From the NCBI GenBank assembly GCA_905214235.1, contig CAJMLF010000007.1:9882-73881 (forward strand): 64,000 nucleotides of DNA. The letters run 5' to 3'. The DNA comes from an uncultured bacterium (lineage in GTDB: Bacteria; Bacillota; Bacilli; Lactobacillales; Lactobacillaceae). How positions within the stretch are numbered: position 1 is the stretch's first letter; every line of letters starts with the position of its first letter. Below the pieces are notes generated by a model. It worked only from the letters and a program-made list of their open reading frames with translations. It was not told where the DNA came from and searched no databases. Shown piece by piece: positions 27,786-39,958 of this stretch. Position numbers and translations under genes: made by a program.

Positions 27786-28961
27786 TTAAATTTTTATTAA
27801 TGTTGCGGCGCCCATGCCCCCACCAACGCAGAGACTCGCGATACCAGTGTGTTTATGAAGGGCCCGCAGTTGGTGAACCAGGGTCACCAGTATCCGGGCC
27901 CCGGAACAGCCGAGCGGGTGGCCCAAAGCAATTGCCCCACCATAGGGATTAAGCTGGGCATCGGTCAGCCCCAAGAGGTGCTGGCACACGATCGCCTGAC
28001 TGGCGAAGGCCTCGTTTAACTCAAAGACGTCGACCGCGTCCTTGGTTAAGCCGGTCTGCTTCAATAGGCGACTGATTGCGTAGTAAGGGCCAAGGCCCAT
28101 GACGTGGGGGTCGAGGCCAACCAAAGCGGAGGCTGCCCAGCGGGCTAAGGGCTGAAGGCCAAGCTTCTTGACCGCGGTCTTGGAAGCCAGCACAACTGCC
28201 GCCCCACCGTCGTTGAGGCCAGAGGAGTTCCCCGCCGTTACCGTCCCGCCGGCCTTGAAGACGGGCTTCAGCTTACCTAGGGCCGCCATGGAGGTGTCCG
28301 GCCGGGGTGCTTCGTCCTGGCGAACAACCGTGGCCCCCTTCTTGGTCTTCACCGTGACGGGGACAATCTCCTTATCAAAGGAATGGTTCTGCTGGGCGGC
28401 CACCGCTAACTGGTGACTACGCAGGGCAAACCGGTCCTGCTCTTCCCGGCTGACCTGGTAACGGTCGTTCACGTTTTCGGCGGTCATCCCCATTGGGTAA
28501 CCGCCCCAGGCATCATTTAAGCCGTCTCTTTGCATGGCGTCGACTAAGCGGCCGTCACCAAAGCGGTAGCCCTGGCGTGCCCGTTCCAGGAGGTAGGGCG
28601 CCCGGGACATGCTTTCCATCCCACCGGCAACGATTACTTGGGCTTGACCGGACTGGATCAAGCTGGCCCCGAGGTTAATGCTCGACAGGCCAGAAGCACA
28701 AACATCATTCACGGTAATTGCCGGAATGGACTGGTCCAGGCCCGCGGCGATTGCGGCCTGGCGCGCCGGATTTTGTCCATTACCCGCCTGGATAACATTG
28801 CCCATCAGGACCTGGTCAACAGCGGCCGGGTCGATGGCGGCGGCTTTGACTGCCGCGCGGATGGCCGTTGCCCCGAGTTGGACAGTGGGTACCGCTGCCA
28901 GGGCCCCACCGAACTTACCAATCGGGGTCCGTTGGGCCGCAACAATGTAGACTTCTTCCAT
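27786..28961 (-). CDS. Acetyl-CoA C-acetyltransferase (thiolase)
   Basis: A 391-residue thiolase II that condenses two acetyl-CoA to acetoacetyl-CoA. Active-site cysteine in NDVCASGLSS, second cysteine in GHPLGCSGARI, and histidine-containing loops (ELNEAFASQ and GHPLG) are all present. In lactobacilli this is usually the first step of the mevalonate pathway; the other mevalonate genes are not in this window. It stands alone between the maltose operon and its regulator, with its own ribosome site (GGAGGG). Confidence 0.95.
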   Translation of the reverse strand: MEEVYIVAAQRTPIGKFGGALAAVPTVQLGATAIRAAVKAAAIDPAAVDQVLMGNVIQAGNGQNPARQAAIAAGLDQSIPAITVNDVCASGLSSINLGASLIQSGQAQVIVAGGMESMSRAPYLLERARQGYRFGDGRLVDAMQRDGLNDAWGGYPMGMTAENVNDRYQVSREEQDRFALRSHQLAVAAQQNHSFDKEIVPVTVKTKKGATVVRQDEAPRPDTSMAALGKLKPVFKAGGTVTAGNSSGLNDGGAAVVLASKTAVKKLGLQPLARWAASALVGLDPHVMGLGPYYAISRLLKQTGLTKDAVDVFELNEAFASQAIVCQHLLGLTDAQLNPYGGAIALGHPLGCSGARILVTLVHQLRALHKHTGIASLCVGGGMGAATLIKI

Positions 28962-29063
28962 TTTTCATTTCCCTCCAGCTAAATATCTGCCCTACTAAGT
29001 TTAACGATTTAGCTAGGGGACTGCAAATGATTGCCATTGAAACAAGCGTCACCAGCCTCTTTT

Positions 29064-29203
29064 AGTTCTCCGAATATTACACAGTAATCGCGGAAAAAAA
29101 GCGTGCTCCTAGTGTCTAGTTACGGACAATCATTGGCCCGTTTCGTGCCAACGATCGTCCTATACTAGCCATACGGAGCACTCTGATGCTTTTTTCCCAG
29201 CTT
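29064..29203. repeat. Intergenic palindromic repeat with central hairpin cassette
   Basis: Frame GCGTGCTCCTAGTGTCTAG ... CTATACTAGCCATACGG AGCAC encloses an inner palindrome (GGACAATCATTGGC / GCCAACGATCGTCC). The 38.2-kb copy is its reverse complement almost base for base. Non-coding, between the thiolase and the LacI-family gene; the T-run at its end may terminate transcripts. Confidence 0.8.
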
Positions 29204-29207
29204 ATCT

Positions 29208-30146
29208 CTAATCATAAATCTTAAAATCCACGATGCGGTGGTGTTCGTCCTGCTCAAACAGTAGTTCCACGGCCGCCTGACCCAGCTTCCGCGGTTGCAT
29301 GTCGACCCGTTCGTTATCCTTGAGCAGCATCCCCACCAGCCGACTATTGTTGTAACAGGCGATGGGGTAGCCCAGCGACTGCAACTGGTCATTGATCCGG
29401 ACCAGCAATAGGTCATCCGAGCAGAGGAAGGAGTCAACTTCCGGGTGCTTTGCTAGCAGGTCCGCAACCGTGGTCCCGTTCTCCTGGTAGTACCAGACCA
29501 CCGGCTTGATTCCCCGACTCTCTAGGCACTGTTCGTAGCCCTTCCGCCGGGACTGCTCGTAGACCCAGTTATCAGTAAACTGCAGAAAGGCCGGGTGCTT
29601 AGCGGCGTGGTGGCCCAACAGGTGGGCAGTGGCCTCCGCTCCCGCCGCCACGTTGTCGTTATCGACGTAGCGGTCCGGGTGGTTGGCGGTTGGGTGACCA
29701 ATTACCACAAAGTCCAGGTTATTCTTGCGGAGGTAACTAGTTACCGGGTCGTTCTCAATTGTGTAGAAGACCAGGAACTTGTGAACCTTGGACTGGGTAA
29801 CCATCGACTTAACACTTGCAAGGAGGTCATCAGCCGTTGGGGCAATCGCCACCACCATCTCGTAGTGACGGGGCTTGAGCGCCACACTGATTCCCCGCAT
29901 CAGGTCGATGTGGAAGGGGTTGGCCGGGGCCGTATCACTCGTTACCGGGAAGATTAGCCCCACCATGTTTGACTCACCCCGGGTCAGGTTTTGGGCGTTA
30001 TAGTTCGGCAGGTAGCCCAGCTGGTCAGCAATCTCCTTTACCCGTTGCCGGGTCTTGACACTGATCCGCGGGTTATTATTCAACGCCCGCGAAGCAGTTG
30101 AGACTGATACGCCTGCTGCTTGCGCAATATCCTTAATTGTTGCCAC
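29208..30146 (-). CDS. malR: LacI-family regulator, probable maltose regulator MalR
   Basis: A 312-residue repressor: N-terminal HTH and hinge (IKDIAQAAGVSVSTASRALN, then LGYLPNYNAQNL) followed by a periplasmic-binding-like sensor domain. Starts with GTG. Slightly shorter than typical LacI proteins but complete in outline. Its place beside the maltose operon, whose promoter has LacI-type operators, suggests it is the maltose regulator; the ligand is inferred. Confidence 0.85.
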   Translation of the reverse strand: MATIKDIAQAAGVSVSTASRALNNNPRISVKTRQRVKEIADQLGYLPNYNAQNLTRGESNMVGLIFPVTSDTAPANPFHIDLMRGISVALKPRHYEMVVAIAPTADDLLASVKSMVTQSKVHKFLVFYTIENDPVTSYLRKNNLDFVVIGHPTANHPDRYVDNDNVAAGAEATAHLLGHHAAKHPAFLQFTDNWVYEQSRRKGYEQCLESRGIKPVVWYYQENGTTVADLLAKHPEVDSFLCSDDLLLVRINDQLQSLGYPIACYNNSRLVGMLLKDNERVDMQPRKLGQAAVELLFEQDEHHRIVDFKIYD

Positions 30147-30167
30147 GGTTTACTACCCCCACCTAAT

Positions 30168-33100
30168 TTAAATTGCTATGAACTGTCCTGATTCTACCAG
30201 ATACAGGCCCATTTCGACAACCGGCACCGGTTCCATCAGGTTGAGTGCCTGCTTGTAGAGGTTCAGCTGCCCCCGGTAACGGTCAACGATCTGCTGGGTC
30301 GCAATTGCCGGGTCACTGTCGACGAGGTGGTCGGTCTTGTAGTCCACCAGGGTGATCCCGTCATCGGTCACCAGGTAGCCGTCAATGATCCCGTGAATCA
30401 GGACCTGTTCGTTATTCTGCGGTTTAATTTCCTTGAATAATTCAGCACCGTTCATCACCATTGCAAACGGCGCTTCCCGGTGGTAGCCGCCCGGTGTAGC
30501 AAGGATTTTCTTGCCAACGGCCGTTTGGAAAAAGCGGCTGATCCCGTCCCGGTTAATCTTGGGTGCGACCGCCGGGGCAATCAACTGCTCACTAACCAGC
30601 TGGTCAATGAGGGCCCTAATGGCCGCGACCGTCACCCCGTCCTTCGTCAACGTCAGTTTCTGGAAGACCAGGTGGGTCGCCGTCCCAATGCTGGTGGCTG
30701 CCGGAGTCTGCTCTGCCTGCTTGATAAAGTCGGGCACCGCGAAATCATTGTTGAAGTAGATCCCCTGGGCCTGCTTCTCCCGCTGCTGGCGCCGGTAGTC
30801 CCACTGGGCCTCACCGGAATCGTCCGGGTATTCGAAGAGGCGCTTGACGTCCGTAACCGACTGGTAGGCGGTTGTCTTTGTGGCCACCGGGTACGGATAG
30901 TGAAAATCCAGGGCCTGGAGAGCGGCCTGCTCATCAGCCGGGGCCGGCTGCGGGGCGTTGGCCGCGTCAACTGTAGATGCGGCCTGCCCCAGTTCCGCCA
31001 GTTGCCGGTTGACGTCCGCTACGGTAAGGGTCCGAACCGTAAAGCGCTGGCCACTGAAGAGGGCGGCTTCCCGGTCGTAGTTGGCCAACGCCCCCTCTTC
31101 CAAGGTCATCCCCGCGGGGGCCACCTGCTGAGCGCGAAACTGCTTCGACCGGGCGAGGGCCATCCCAATCCAATCCATGAAGGACCGGGCGTTGACCCGC
31201 AGTTGCGGCCCCAACAGGGTACCAGTGGACTGGAAGGCCTTTTGCCACTGGTTCCACGCCCCGGTCAGGGTTTGCCGGCGGTTTTCCTCGTTAAAGGAGC
31301 CGGTGATCACGAGGCGCTGCTCTGCCCGGGTAAGGGCCACGTACAGGACCCGCAAGTCCTCGGCCCGTTCACCCTGGCGGACCCCACTGATGACCGCCTG
31401 GCGCTGGGGCGTGTCGTATTCGACCCGGTCACGGTCGACGTACTCGATCCCCACCTTGTTGACCGCGTCCACAACGGCCGTCTCCTTGGTTGACTGCTGG
31501 TTAAAGCCATGGGTCGCATCAATCAGGAAAACGATGGGGAACTGGAGGCCCTTGCTTCCGTGGATGGTCATCACGTTGACCGTATCGTCAGCCAGCTGTG
31601 TGGGCGCCACCCCCAGGTCCTTGTCGTGTTCCTGCATCTTTTCGATGAAGCGGATGAACTGGTACAGACCCTTGAAGCTACTCTGCTCGTAGTCGTGGGC
31701 CCGCTGGTAGAGGGCGTGCAGGTTGGCCTGGCGTTGGGCCCCGCCGGGCATAGCCCCGACATAGTCCAGGTAACCCGTCTGCTTGTAAATTTGCCAAATC
31801 AGGTCGACCAAAGACTGCTGCTGGGCGGTCTGTCGAAATTCTGCCAGCTGGTCAAGGAAGCAGCTGACCTTATCGTGTAGGAGCTGAGTTGCCCCGTCCC
31901 CCTTCAGCAGGGTCGGCTGGGCAAGGTGGCGGCTAGGGTCTTCGTAGTTAACTTTGAATGTCCGCAAGGCCGTGTAGTAGTTGGCCGACCGGTTCTGCAG
32001 GCGGATAAAGGCCAGTTCATCGGTTGTCAGGCCCACTAGCGGGGACCGCAAGACAGCCACCAGGGGGATATCCTGCTGGGGGTTGTCGACCAGGCGCAGG
32101 AGGGCCATCATGACCCGGACCTCCGTCGCCTGGAAGTAGCTCTCAACGTCGTGGACGGTCAGTGGGATATCAAGTTTGCTAAATTCCTCCATCAGGGTGT
32201 TGTTAATGGTCTTGGTCCGCTCAAGGAGGACAATGTCGCCGTAGTTGATTGGCCGCATCTTACCATCGCTGAAGATTTGCTCCTGGTTGGCCACCATTTG
32301 CTTGATCCGCATCCCCACCATCCGGAGCTCGCCGGCCAGCTTGTCATCCTCGTGGTCCTCTTCACCGGCGTCCGGGTCCGCATTGGCGTCGTAGAGCATG
32401 ACCTCCGTTGGCTGCGGCTGGTTATCCGCGTTTTCGTCATAGTAGGTGGCGGCGTACTTCAGGTGGGCATCCTCGTCGTATTCGATCTCCCCCACGTCAG
32501 CACCCATCAGCTGGGCAAAGAGGAGGTTGGTGAAGTCCGTAATGTTTCTCATCGACCGGAAGTTTTCACCGAGGACGATTGCCTCGTCATCCGCGCCGTC
32601 CTGCCGGTAGTGTTGGTACTTATGGATAAATAGCGACGGGTCCGCCTGCCGGAAACGGTAGATGGACTGCTTTACGTCCCCCACCATGAAGAGCTTGTGC
32701 TGGTCTTTCCCCGCCAGCCGCATCAGGATGGCCTCCTGCAGGCGGTTCGTGTCCTGGTACTCGTCGACCATGATCTCGTGGTAGTGGCTCTGCAGGTTGG
32801 CAACCAGTTCCTGCCACTCCGGCTGGTCCGCCGGCGGGGTCAGAATCTGGTAGGCATAATGCTCCAGGTCGCTGAACTCCAGGACGTGGCGACGGAGCTT
32901 GACTCGTTGGTAGGCGTGCTGGAAGGCAATCGTGGTCTGGGTCAGCTTGACCAGCAGGCGGCGGGCCGCACGTGAAACGTGGCGGAGCTGCTGCTCATCA
33001 TAGCTGAAGAAGTGGTCCAATAGGCCGTTAAAGTGGTCCTTGACGGTCTTCCGCGACTTGGTTAGTGACTGGTGGACCGCCTTGGCAAGGTCGTCATCCT

Positions 33101-34307
33101 TGGGTGCCCGGGCCATCGTCTTGAACTTGGCACCCGTGAACATTGCCCGGACCTTGTCCCAGGAGTCTGGTGTCAGCGCGGCCTTCGCCTGGGCAAACTG
33201 GGCGAGGTCGTTTTCCAAGGAGATAATCGTCTTGTCCGCCAGCTGGGCGTCATTTGCCCGTTCCTTCAACTCACTAAAGGTGGTGGTAAATTGCTTGATA
33301 AGGTCCAGGGCCACTTGGCGGCTGTCGACCTGGGTCGCCTGTTTTTGCCAGTCCTTCTTGAGCGGGTTGCGTTCCTTATTGAGGGCCGAAAATTCTTCGT
33401 AGCCCGCACTGCCCTTCTTGGGGCGGCCGCTAAAACTACCGAAGCTGACCTGGTCTAAGATATTTAAAATGTCCGGGACGGTCATCTTGTTCGGGTCCAG
33501 GGCGACCTTGAGACGGTTGACCAGGAGCCGGTCACTTTCAAAAACCGCTGCGTCCTTGTCCAGGCCATCCTGTTGGGCCCGCTGCAACAACTCGTAAAAG
33601 TCCCGTTCCATCTGGTCAAGCTGCTGGCTAACGAGGGGCCGGAGCTGGGCAGTGAAGAACTTGGACGAAAGGACATCATCGCCCAGGTCATATGCCGCCG
33701 GTAAGCTGTTGAGCCACTGCTCGGGGTCCGGCTGGGCATTGGCAATCTCGGCGAGCTTCAAGACCAGGTCGTTTAGGCCCTCATCATCCCGGTCCCCAGA
33801 AAAGTTGAGGACCAGTTGGGCAAAGGAGGCCGCATCCGGTGTGGACTCATCAGCTTTTTCATAGAAGTGCTCACTCACCTCGCGCCAAACGTCCTCCTGC
33901 AAGAGCAGCTGCTCGGTAGCATCGGTCAGCAGGCGGAACTGAGGATCCAGGTCAATCAGGAAGTAGTAGCGCCGAATCAGCTTCAGACAAAAGGCGTGGA
34001 TCGTGCTGATGTCGGCCAGGGGCAGGCGGTTGATCTGGGATGTCATCTTGTCTCGCAGGCGGGGCTCTTGCTGGGCGACCTCCTGCAGTCGCTGGCGAAT
34101 CTTGTCCCGCATGTTTTTGGCGGCCGCATCGGTAAAGGTTACCATCAGCATGTTATCGATCTGGGCCCGACCATCCTTGATCAGGTCCACGGCCCGGTTA
34201 ACCAGGACCGCGGTCTTCCCGGACCCGGCTGAGGCCGACACAATGATGTTCTGGTCCCGGTCGCTAATTGCCTGGCGCTGGGTAGGGGTGGGGTTAAATG
34301 TTGCCAT
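30168..34307 (-). CDS. addA: ATP-dependent helicase/nuclease subunit A
   Basis: A 1379-residue UvrD-family helicase fused to a RecB-like nuclease, the main motor of double-strand break resection at Chi-like sites. Walker [16 protein letters not shown] (about residues 27-41), helicase motif [10 protein letters not shown], motif III-VI region ([26 protein letters not shown]) and the C-terminal nuclease Asp/Lys motif [11 protein letters not shown] are seen. I chose ATG 34307, one base beyond the rexB stop; longer in-frame starts lie within rexB. Confidence 0.96.
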   Translation of the reverse strand: MATFNPTPTQRQAISDRDQNIIVSASAGSGKTAVLVNRAVDLIKDGRAQIDNMLMVTFTDAAAKNMRDKIRQRLQEVAQQEPRLRDKMTSQINRLPLADISTIHAFCLKLIRRYYFLIDLDPQFRLLTDATEQLLLQEDVWREVSEHFYEKADESTPDAASFAQLVLNFSGDRDDEGLNDLVLKLAEIANAQPDPEQWLNSLPAAYDLGDDVLSSKFFTAQLRPLVSQQLDQMERDFYELLQRAQQDGLDKDAAVFESDRLLVNRLKVALDPNKMTVPDILNILDQVSFGSFSGRPKKGSAGYEEFSALNKERNPLKKDWQKQATQVDSRQVALDLIKQFTTTFSELKERANDAQLADKTIISLENDLAQFAQAKAALTPDSWDKVRAMFTGAKFKTMARAPKDDDLAKAVHQSLTKSRKTVKDHFNGLLDHFFSYDEQQLRHVSRAARRLLVKLTQTTIAFQHAYQRVKLRRHVLEFSDLEHYAYQILTPPADQPEWQELVANLQSHYHEIMVDEYQDTNRLQEAILMRLAGKDQHKLFMVGDVKQSIYRFRQADPSLFIHKYQHYRQDGADDEAIVLGENFRSMRNITDFTNLLFAQLMGADVGEIEYDEDAHLKYAATYYDENADNQPQPTEVMLYDANADPDAGEEDHEDDKLAGELRMVGMRIKQMVANQEQIFSDGKMRPINYGDIVLLERTKTINNTLMEEFSKLDIPLTVHDVESYFQATEVRVMMALLRLVDNPQQDIPLVAVLRSPLVGLTTDELAFIRLQNRSANYYTALRTFKVNYEDPSRHLAQPTLLKGDGATQLLHDKVSCFLDQLAEFRQTAQQQSLVDLIWQIYKQTGYLDYVGAMPGGAQRQANLHALYQRAHDYEQSSFKGLYQFIRFIEKMQEHDKDLGVAPTQLADDTVNVMTIHGSKGLQFPIVFLIDATHGFNQQSTKETAVVDAVNKVGIEYVDRDRVEYDTPQRQAVISGVRQGERAEDLRVLYVALTRAEQRLVITGSFNEENRRQTLTGAWNQWQKAFQSTGTLLGPQLRVNARSFMDWIGMALARSKQFRAQQVAPAGMTLEEGALANYDREAALFSGQRFTVRTLTVADVNRQLAELGQAASTVDAANAPQPAPADEQAALQALDFHYPYPVATKTTAYQSVTDVKRLFEYPDDSGEAQWDYRRQQREKQAQGIYFNNDFAVPDFIKQAEQTPAATSIGTATHLVFQKLTLTKDGVTVAAIRALIDQLVSEQLIAPAVAPKINRDGISRFFQTAVGKKILATPGGYHREAPFAMVMNGAELFKEIKPQNNEQVLIHGIIDGYLVTDDGITLVDYKTDHLVDSDPAIATQQIVDRYRGQLNLYKQALNLMEPVPVVEMGLYLVESGQFIAI

Positions 34308-34308
34308 T

Positions 34309-37300
34309 TTACTGTTTTCCTCCCTTTTCATCGTCTTCGTTAAACTGCTTAAACTCCTCTTCCGCCAGCCGGGCACTCAACAGCCGGTAGTTTTGCTGGT
34401 CGAGCATGTTATCAAACTGGTAAATGTCCTGAAAGTCAGTGTAATCCAGCCCGGTCTTCCACTTGCTCCCTTCAAGGAGGCGGTAGGGCCGCAGGGCGAC
34501 CCGGCCAGCCAGGATGTCATTTCCGGCAGCGATGATCAACTGCTTATTGCGGTTTTGCAGCCAGGTCAGCTGGTCAGGCGTGATCAAGAGGGCGTCCTTC
34601 TTCGCCGAAATAGCCTCGTCCTTGTTCATCTTGAGTGGGTAGACCAGGGACTGGTGGGCCAGGTTCTTGTCCAGCTGGTTTAACAGGGCCGGGTCGTTTA
34701 AGAGGAGGCCCTTGTACTGGTGCTGCTGGAGCCGCAGCGCGGTCAGGTCCGCGTCATCCTTAACGTTGGCCGCCTTGATCAGGGGGTTGCTAAGGTGAAG
34801 GTAGAGGGCCCCGGCGAGCTGGAGGTCGGGACGAGATGTCTGAAGGCGCTGGGGCAATTGGTCCCTGTTGGCCGCAATGGCGTTTAAATAGGACAGCAGC
34901 TGGAGGGAAAGCCCATAGTACGCCGCGGTCAGGTCAAAGGTCCGGTTCCCAGACTTGTAGTCCACCACGGTTAAGTAGTCGGTCTGGTCCTGGGTCAGTT
35001 GGTCGACCCGGTCGATCCGTCCCCGGAGGTAAATATGCGTGTTGCGCGGTTTCAGGTCATATTCTAGCGGCCGTAAATCGTCCTTCTTGGCGGCCCCCAA
35101 GCGGCCGAAGCGAATTTCGGTATCCAGCGGGCGGGCGGCCGTGTACTTGGCCTGGTAGCACAGGACCGTAAGCATCGTCTTCACGATCCCGGTGAGTTGC
35201 TTGTACTGGAAGGCCGCCTGAAAGGAGCTGGCCGTCAGGATTGACAGGTCCGGCTGGTCCTTCTTGGCCACGTCCAGGGCCGTATTGATCAGGTCGTTTA
35301 ATTGGTCCGGGTCACCGGCCAGCTGGGCAAAGTCAAGCTGGGCGTCCTGGTTAACGGCACTGACAAACCACTCCATTGCCTTGTGGAAGAAGGTCCCAAT
35401 CCGGTCTACCGACATGGTCAGCTGGTCACGTTTCTGCAGGCGCAGGCCGTATTTGAGGAAGTACTCGTACGGGTTGACATAGTAGTCCTGCAGCTGGGAA
35501 ATCGACGAGTAGAGGATGTTTTGCCCGTGGCTGTGCCGGAGGTAGAGGGCCGCGGCCAGTTGCTGGTCAAGGTCATCGACCCGGTTGCGGTAGTTAAAAC
35601 CGGCCGCAACAAGGTGGAGGTGGGCCGCCAGCTTTTGGCCCCGTTCCTGGGCCCGGGCATCGGCAGAGCTACGGTCCCTGGCCGTCAGGTCAACAAGGGC
35701 CTGCCGGACCCCCTGCCAACTAGGGCTGAGGGTAAAGTGCCGCTTGGCGGTCCGGGCATCGTTGCGGGCCTGCCGTTCAACCTGAACCAGCTTGCTGATC
35801 GTCGCGGCCGGGGCACTCAGGTACGGGTGGGCGTCCGCTTGGCCAACAGTACTCGTTACCAGCGGGAAGTTTTGAACGGGTTGCTTGAAGTACTGGGCCA
35901 TGTCATCCAGGTATGGCGACCGGGTCAGTGGGGCCCCCTCGCTATTTTCGGCCGGTGCGGTCATAATTAGCCGCTGGGTCCCCGTCAGCATCCCCGAGTA
36001 ATGGAGGAAGCGTTCGTCTTGCAGCTGGTTCTTGGTCCCATTTGGTAGGTACTGGGTCGTGTCGTCCAGGTAGTCATCCAAAATGGCCTTGTCATCATCG
36101 GTCAAAAGGCCCTCTGTTGATTGAACCTCCGGCATGACGTCATCCGTCGACCCAATCAGGAAGACAATCTTGCGGTCCTGGTTCTGGACAATCCCCGTTT
36201 CCGAAATCATCACCTGGTCCATCGTGGCCGGGATCTGCGAGTACTGGGCAGCAGCAAAGCCGGCCTGGAGGAGCTCACTAAAGTTGGTCAAGGTCGTCGT
36301 GAGGTTATCCGCGGTGATGGGCGTATCGCCGAGAATCTGGACGTATTCATCAAGGATTTGGCAAAAGGTCGTCCAAACCTGCTGGGGCTGGCGGGCCAGG
36401 TCGAGGTTCTTGTCGCTCTGGTACTTCTGCCAGTCAGCGAGGCGCTTGGTGACCCCGTTGTCGACCAGGAACTGGTAAAGGCGGCCAGCGAGTTCCCGTC
36501 CGGTCTTAACATTCTTTAGCCCCTTCAAAAAGGTAATCACCTGGTGGGCAACAAAGCCCTGGACGTGGGTCAGCTGGGCCTGGAGGTCAGTAGCCGGTGA
36601 GTCGGTGGCCCCACCAACCTGCCAGAGGACCGAATCCGCCTTTTCCCAGGTCCCGCGCCCGTCAATCGCCCGCTTCAGGCACCAGTTTTCGGTTGCAAAG
36701 ACGGCGTCCTGGTCAAGGGGCTGGTAGTCACCCGTCTGCGGGTTGTACTCCGCGAAGAGCCAGGTCTTCAGCAGTTGCATGATGTCCGTTGTCCGGTAGC
36801 CGTAGAGGGGCAAATTAAAGAGCGCCGTCAAAAGGGTCACGAGGGGGTGGTTGTCCATCCGCCGCTCGTGGTCATTAAAGATGGGGATTTCGTGGCTCGC
36901 AAATACCGGGGCAATCATCGTCTGGTACTTGTCCAGGCGCCGGCTCAAGATCAGGAAGTCCCGGTAGCGGTACTTCCCGCTCAGGACCAGCTGGTGAATC
37001 ATGGTCGCGACCCGGTCGAGTTCCGTCCGGCGGTTGGCCGTCGTGATGAACTGCAGGTCAGTCGGGTCCGTCGGCTGGGTCCCATCGGCAAGGTTCAATG
37101 GCCGCTTAATGTAGTTGGCAAAGAATTCGTCAACCTGCTGGAGGGCCGGGCTGACCCGGGCCCGGCTGGCAAATAAGACGTTCGGCAGGATTGTGACCTC
37201 GTGAGGGTGCTGGGCCGCAAACTCATAGAGGCGGTGGTACTGCATCGCCGCCGGGTAAAAGAGGTCGGTGACCCCCGGCAGCGCCCGCTTATCGGGGTGG

Positions 37301-38067
37301 TCCTGGTCAGGGTAACCATGGTCGAGGACCAGGGAAACCGTGGTCGAGGCCCCGTTCATGATCATGGCGTTGACCACCTGCTGCTCACCGGGAGTGAACT
37401 GGGCAAAGCGGTCGATGAAGAAGTGCATGTGCTGGCTAGCCGGCTCCTGCGCCAGGTACTGGGCCAGTTGCTGGTACAGTTCATTATTTCCCAGGAAATG
37501 ACCGACCACCCGCTTCTCATAGGCGTGGTAGATTAGCTCGACGTCGTGCATCTTGGCAAGCCAGGCCCGGCTCCCCTGCTGGTCACGTTGGGCCTGCTGA
37601 AGGATTGTGGTCAGGTTGTCCGCTGAAATGTTGGCGTTGGCCAGCTCCGTCAGCTGGTCCGTGAGTTTCTGAATGAAGCCGGGCTGCTGGGCCTCGCTAG
37701 CGTACAGCTGGAGGTCAGCGGCGTGGTCCTGGACGACCTTGGCAACGAGCATTGTCAGGCCAATTTTGGACAGGCGGGCCTGCTTCAGCGCCGGGCTGTC
37801 CCGTAAAAGGAACCAGGCGAGCCGGCTAAAGGAAAGGACTTGGACCCGGGAAGAAGCAAACCGGTCCGTGTTTCCCTTCCCCTGCCGGGCCCGCAGGCTG
37901 CTCAAAACGTCAATTTCCGTCTGAAACTTAATGTGGTTGGGGACAATGTAGAAAAAGGTGTCCTCCCGTGGTGCGTTTTTCAACTGGTCCGCGATCTGGT
38001 CGACTAAAACCTCCTGGTGGTCCTTAGCGGCCGTTCCTAAAACAAATCCAAGCTTACCCACAAGCAC
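34309..38067 (-). CDS. rexB: ATP-dependent helicase/deoxyribonuclease subunit B (RexB type)
   Basis: A 1252-residue partner of AddA: an inactivated helicase fold with a C-terminal RecB-like nuclease ([12 protein letters not shown]). The N-terminus has GTAAKDHQ in place of a proper Walker A. The region that in Bacillus AddB holds the iron-sulfur cysteines reads [14 protein letters not shown] near the C-terminus and has no cysteines, so the cluster is absent, as in RexB proteins. Directly precedes addA with a one-base gap, so the two subunits are translated together. Confidence 0.95.
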   Translation of the reverse strand: MLVGKLGFVLGTAAKDHQEVLVDQIADQLKNAPREDTFFYIVPNHIKFQTEIDVLSSLRARQGKGNTDRFASSRVQVLSFSRLAWFLLRDSPALKQARLSKIGLTMLVAKVVQDHAADLQLYASEAQQPGFIQKLTDQLTELANANISADNLTTILQQAQRDQQGSRAWLAKMHDVELIYHAYEKRVVGHFLGNNELYQQLAQYLAQEPASQHMHFFIDRFAQFTPGEQQVVNAMIMNGASTTVSLVLDHGYPDQDHPDKRALPGVTDLFYPAAMQYHRLYEFAAQHPHEVTILPNVLFASRARVSPALQQVDEFFANYIKRPLNLADGTQPTDPTDLQFITTANRRTELDRVATMIHQLVLSGKYRYRDFLILSRRLDKYQTMIAPVFASHEIPIFNDHERRMDNHPLVTLLTALFNLPLYGYRTTDIMQLLKTWLFAEYNPQTGDYQPLDQDAVFATENWCLKRAIDGRGTWEKADSVLWQVGGATDSPATDLQAQLTHVQGFVAHQVITFLKGLKNVKTGRELAGRLYQFLVDNGVTKRLADWQKYQSDKNLDLARQPQQVWTTFCQILDEYVQILGDTPITADNLTTTLTNFSELLQAGFAAAQYSQIPATMDQVMISETGIVQNQDRKIVFLIGSTDDVMPEVQSTEGLLTDDDKAILDDYLDDTTQYLPNGTKNQLQDERFLHYSGMLTGTQRLIMTAPAENSEGAPLTRSPYLDDMAQYFKQPVQNFPLVTSTVGQADAHPYLSAPAATISKLVQVERQARNDARTAKRHFTLSPSWQGVRQALVDLTARDRSSADARAQERGQKLAAHLHLVAAGFNYRNRVDDLDQQLAAALYLRHSHGQNILYSSISQLQDYYVNPYEYFLKYGLRLQKRDQLTMSVDRIGTFFHKAMEWFVSAVNQDAQLDFAQLAGDPDQLNDLINTALDVAKKDQPDLSILTASSFQAAFQYKQLTGIVKTMLTVLCYQAKYTAARPLDTEIRFGRLGAAKKDDLRPLEYDLKPRNTHIYLRGRIDRVDQLTQDQTDYLTVVDYKSGNRTFDLTAAYYGLSLQLLSYLNAIAANRDQLPQRLQTSRPDLQLAGALYLHLSNPLIKAANVKDDADLTALRLQQHQYKGLLLNDPALLNQLDKNLAHQSLVYPLKMNKDEAISAKKDALLITPDQLTWLQNRNKQLIIAAGNDILAGRVALRPYRLLEGSKWKTGLDYTDFQDIYQFDNMLDQQNYRLLSARLAEEEFKQFNEDDEKGGKQ

Positions 38068-38138
38068 TCGTCCCTTCTTTTGAAATGCTAACCATATTTT
38101 ATCATACTAGCGAACATATATTCTCTTTTTAAACCTTG

Positions 38139-38286
38139 AAGCTGGAAAAAAGCATCAGAGTGCTCCGTATGGCTAGTATAGGACGATTGTTGGCACGGAG
38201 GGCCAATGATCGTCCGTAACTAGACACTAGGAGCACGCTTTTTTCCGCGATTACTGTGTAATATTCGAAGAACGGAAAGAGGCTGG
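38139..38286. repeat. Intergenic palindromic repeat with central hairpin cassette (inverted copy)
   Basis: Reverse complement of the 29.1-kb element: AGCATCAGAGTGCTCCGTAT, GGCTAGTATAGG, inner ACGATTGTTGGC / GCCAATGATCGT, CTAGACACTAGGAGCACGC, CCGCGATTACTGTGTAATATTCG. It fills the gap between rexB and the cardiolipin synthase gene. Confidence 0.8.
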
Positions 38287-38320
38287 TGAGAAAACAAAGT
38301 TTTCTCCCAGCCTCGCTATT
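38276..38320 (-). terminator. Terminator of cls
   Basis: GAGGCTGGTGAGAAAAC / GTTTTCTCCCAGCCTC hairpin; near-identical in design to the stem at 9.84 kb. Confidence 0.75.
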
Positions 38321-38362
38321 AAATTCTCAAATATTACATAGAAAGCCATCAGCTCGTCCCGA

Positions 38363-39829
38363 CTACAAAATCGGTGACAGCAGCCGGGAGAAGCGTTGCT
38401 TGAACTTCAGCCAGTGGGACTGGTCAGCGAAGCGCTCCGGAGTCATGACCCGGCAGTTACGAATGTCATTGACGTAAATCTCTTCCAGCTGGTCTGTCAG
38501 CTGGGAATCATACATGAAGGCGTTGATTTCGAAGTTGAGCTTGAAACTCCGGAAGTCCAGGTTGGCGGACCCGACCGACGCGATCCGGCCGTCCACCATC
38601 ATCGTCTTGGCGTGCAGGAAGCCCTTCTGGTAGGTGTAAATCGTGACCCCCTGGTTGGCCAGCGCCCGGGCATAGTACTGGGTAGCCCGGTAAACAAAGG
38701 GATGGTCGGGTTTGTATGGAATCATGATCCGGACATCAATTCCGGCGTGGGCAGCAACCTGGAGGGCATCCAGGATACTGTCATCAGGAATCAGGTACGG
38801 GGTCTGAATCCAAATGTGGTCCGTGGCCACGTTGATCAGGCGCAGGTAGCCCATCTTGATCTTCTCCAGCTCCCCTTCTGGCCCACTCGACACCGTCTGC
38901 AGGGCCGTGTTGCCGTTTTTGACCTTGATTGGTGGGAAGTAGGGGTGGTAGTGCTTAATGATTGAGGTCTTCTTCTGGACGGAGGCGTTCCAGTCACCGA
39001 TGAACTGCCGCTCCATCCCGTAGACCCCGCCACCGACCACGCGGAGGTGGGTGTCACGCCAGGGGCCGAACTTCGGCGACCGGCCCAGGTACTGGTCCCC
39101 GATGTTAAAGCCGCCGATGTAGGCTGTCTGCCCGTCGATGACGACGATCTTACGGTGGTCCCGGTAGTTGATCCGGAAGTCGAAGATGTTACTCCGGGTC
39201 ATCAGAAAGGGCGTGGCGTACCCACCCAGTTCGCGGAGGTTCGCGTAGAAGCTAGGTTTTACCCCCATGGACCCCCAAGAGTCATAGAGGACCCGGACCT
39301 CGACCCCCTCGGCCGCCTTCTGCTCCAGGAGGGTCCGCAAGTGGTTACCAATCTTGTCGTTATAGATCGTGTAAAACTCAATGTGGATGCTCTTTTTAGC
39401 GTCCGCAATCTCATCAAACATCCGGGTGAAGAGCGCATTGCCGTCAGTGAAGACGTCGACGTGGTTGTGGCGGCTCAAAAAGGACTCGTCGATACTCTGG
39501 AAGAGCATCACCGTCCGCCGGTACACCTGCATAATTGAGTGCTTGGGCTTGGGCATGTTCTTGAACTGTTTTTTCTGCCGCTCCACCGCTTCCTTTAATT
39601 TGAGTCGGGTCTGCGACTTGATCCGGTTCAACTGCCCGTGGGTCGGCTTCCGGCCCAAGAAGGCGTAGATAATGAAGCCAATGACGGGGATAAGGGTCAG
39701 CACCAAAAGCCAGGCCCAGGTAGCGGCAATGTCGCGTTTTTCACGAAAGACCGTAAAAATCGCCGCTAGTTCGTTGATGATAACGATCGTCAGCAGTATC
39801 CAACGAACGATCTCCCAAGTTAAAGCCAT
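38363..39829 (-). CDS. cls: Cardiolipin synthase
   Basis: A 488-residue phospholipase-D-family enzyme that joins two phosphatidylglycerol molecules. Two N-terminal membrane helices (about 8-60) anchor it; two HKD motifs are intact: YRDHRKIVVIDGQTAYIGG and LHAKTMMVDGRIASVGSAN. Length is typical of bacterial ClsA. Confidence 0.96.
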   Translation of the reverse strand: MALTWEIVRWILLTIVIINELAAIFTVFREKRDIAATWAWLLVLTLIPVIGFIIYAFLGRKPTHGQLNRIKSQTRLKLKEAVERQKKQFKNMPKPKHSIMQVYRRTVMLFQSIDESFLSRHNHVDVFTDGNALFTRMFDEIADAKKSIHIEFYTIYNDKIGNHLRTLLEQKAAEGVEVRVLYDSWGSMGVKPSFYANLRELGGYATPFLMTRSNIFDFRINYRDHRKIVVIDGQTAYIGGFNIGDQYLGRSPKFGPWRDTHLRVVGGGVYGMERQFIGDWNASVQKKTSIIKHYHPYFPPIKVKNGNTALQTVSSGPEGELEKIKMGYLRLINVATDHIWIQTPYLIPDDSILDALQVAAHAGIDVRIMIPYKPDHPFVYRATQYYARALANQGVTIYTYQKGFLHAKTMMVDGRIASVGSANLDFRSFKLNFEINAFMYDSQLTDQLEEIYVNDIRNCRVMTPERFADQSHWLKFKQRFSRLLSPIL

Positions 39830-39958
39830 GCTGTCCCCTCCTTTTGCGTATCCATTATTATTCTAACTCATCAGCTGGAGTGAACCAACAGCCGCGCTTG
39901 CATATCAGGGAATGTTCGGTAATAATGATCAGCAAAAGGACAGAAAGGCGGTTAACTT

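Noticed and set aside
30480..31493. Long open frame antisense to addA
   Set aside because: GC-rich third positions of addA create open shadow frames; no ribosome site and no recognisable domain.
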